Both the position numbers and the translations under genes were made by a program. A stretch of DNA of 7,116 bases from Omnitrophica WOR_2 bacterium RIFCSPLOWO2_12_FULL_51_24 (lineage in GTDB: Bacteria; Omnitrophota; Gorgyraeia; Pluralincolimonadales; Pluralincolimonadaceae): the NCBI GenBank assembly GCA_001805885.1, contig MHHC01000017.1, positions 1 through 7,116 on the forward strand. The letters run 5' to 3'. Shown one piece after another: positions 6,916-7,116 of the stretch. The notes under the pieces were generated by a model. That model had not been told where the DNA came from. It saw nothing but the letters and a program-made list of their open reading frames with translations, and made no database searches. Each line of letters starts with the position of its first letter. Positions within the stretch are counted from its first letter, which is position 1.

Positions 6916-6922
6916 CCTTCGA

Positions 6923-7116
6923 ATGAAAAAGAAGACCCTTATCCGCATCGCGATTTCTGTGTCGCTTGCCTTTTGCATGAATTCCCTTTTCGCATCAGAT
7001 TGGTTTATCAGCAAACAGGAGAGGATAGCAAAAAGAGATCAGCAGTTACAAGGGCTCCAGAAGCAATTCCAATGGTGGCCCAGTGACGCCCAACCCGCTC
7101 CGGTAAAGGATGCCGA
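6923..7116 (+). CDS. Secreted or periplasmic protein of unknown function, 5' part; 3' end outside window
   Basis: I do not recognise this gene. 64 codons are visible and the frame is open to the window end. The N-terminus is a clear Sec-type signal peptide: a basic start (MKKKTLIR), a hydrophobic core at about 9-19 (IAISVSLAFCM), and a likely cleavage after SLFA at residue 24. A Cys at 18 is preceded by Phe, so it is not a normal lipobox and a lipoprotein is less likely. Residues 30-50 are rich in Gln, Lys and Arg and look helical. They are followed by WWP (51-53) and a Pro/Ala/Asp-rich stretch that may be a linker. Nothing seen links it to pyrimidine synthesis. It has its own predicted promoter and a strong Shine-Dalgarno, so it is probably a separate unit. 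Ile codons here are mostly ATC (1 of 5 is ATA), unlike the pyr genes, but the sample is tiny. Confidence 0.75.
   Translation, partial: MKKKTLIRIAISVSLAFCMNSLFASDWFISKQERIAKRDQQLQGLQKQFQWWPSDAQPAPVKDA

Larger units (their letters stand above)
6851..6922 (+). other. In-frame upstream extension or alternative start of the last gene
   Basis: An ATG at 6851, 6 bases after a GGAGG (6840-6844), opens a 24-codon stretch that runs in frame with no stop into the ATG at 6923. If used, it would place an acidic segment (MVGPPSDEESDGDFILYLKKGGLR) ahead of a signal peptide, which is unusual. The stretch also contains the 6861-6887 hairpin. I think the main start is 6923. This stretch may be untranslated leader, or a leader whose translation affects the hairpin. 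Confidence 0.2.

Noticed and set aside
6965..6976. Lipobox (LAFC) in the last protein
   Set aside because: A Phe just before the Cys does not fit the usual Gly, Ala or Ser. Cleavage by ordinary signal peptidase after residue 24 is more likely.

Overview
The window is almost entirely a de novo pyrimidine (UMP) biosynthesis operon on the + strand. It is followed by a short AT-rich intergenic leader and the 5' end of a second, unrelated + strand gene. No mobile element, CRISPR array, tRNA, rRNA or new defence-type system is visible. The only part not explained by ordinary housekeeping genes is the roughly 175-base stretch between pyrE and the last gene.

Layout: carA (3' part, 1-579), carB (572-3799), pyrK (3796-4575), pyrD class 1B (4569-5483), pyrF (5468-6178) and pyrE (6175-6747). 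All five junctions overlap, by 8, 4, 7, 16 and 4 bases, so this is one tightly coupled transcription and translation unit. CarA and CarB make carbamoyl phosphate. PyrD and PyrK together oxidise dihydroorotate to orotate, passing electrons to NAD. PyrE adds phosphoribose from PRPP to give OMP, and PyrF decarboxylates OMP to UMP. The aspartate transcarbamoylase (pyrB) and dihydroorotase (pyrC) steps are not in the window. By analogy with Bacillus-type operons, which have the same order from carA to pyrE, they may lie upstream; this is inference.

The intergenic region (6748-6922) holds a good sigma70-type promoter (TTGCAA, 17 bases, TATAAT). Next come a 10-bp perfect inverted repeat and an 11-bp perfect hairpin followed by a T-rich run, then a strong Shine-Dalgarno and a gene starting at 6923. 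That gene encodes a protein with an N-terminal signal peptide and runs off the window. The terminator-like hairpin sits between this promoter and the gene, so it may end the pyr transcript, attenuate the next gene, or both.

Organism: a bacterium with roughly balanced GC. Codon use leans to ATA for Ile and AGG for Arg (in pyrF, 11 of 19 Ile codons are ATA and 7 of 11 Arg codons are AGG). A class 1B NAD-linked dihydroorotate dehydrogenase fits an anaerobic or facultative lifestyle. The combination reminds me of uncultured lineages such as Omnitrophota, but that is a low-confidence impression and not something the sequence proves.
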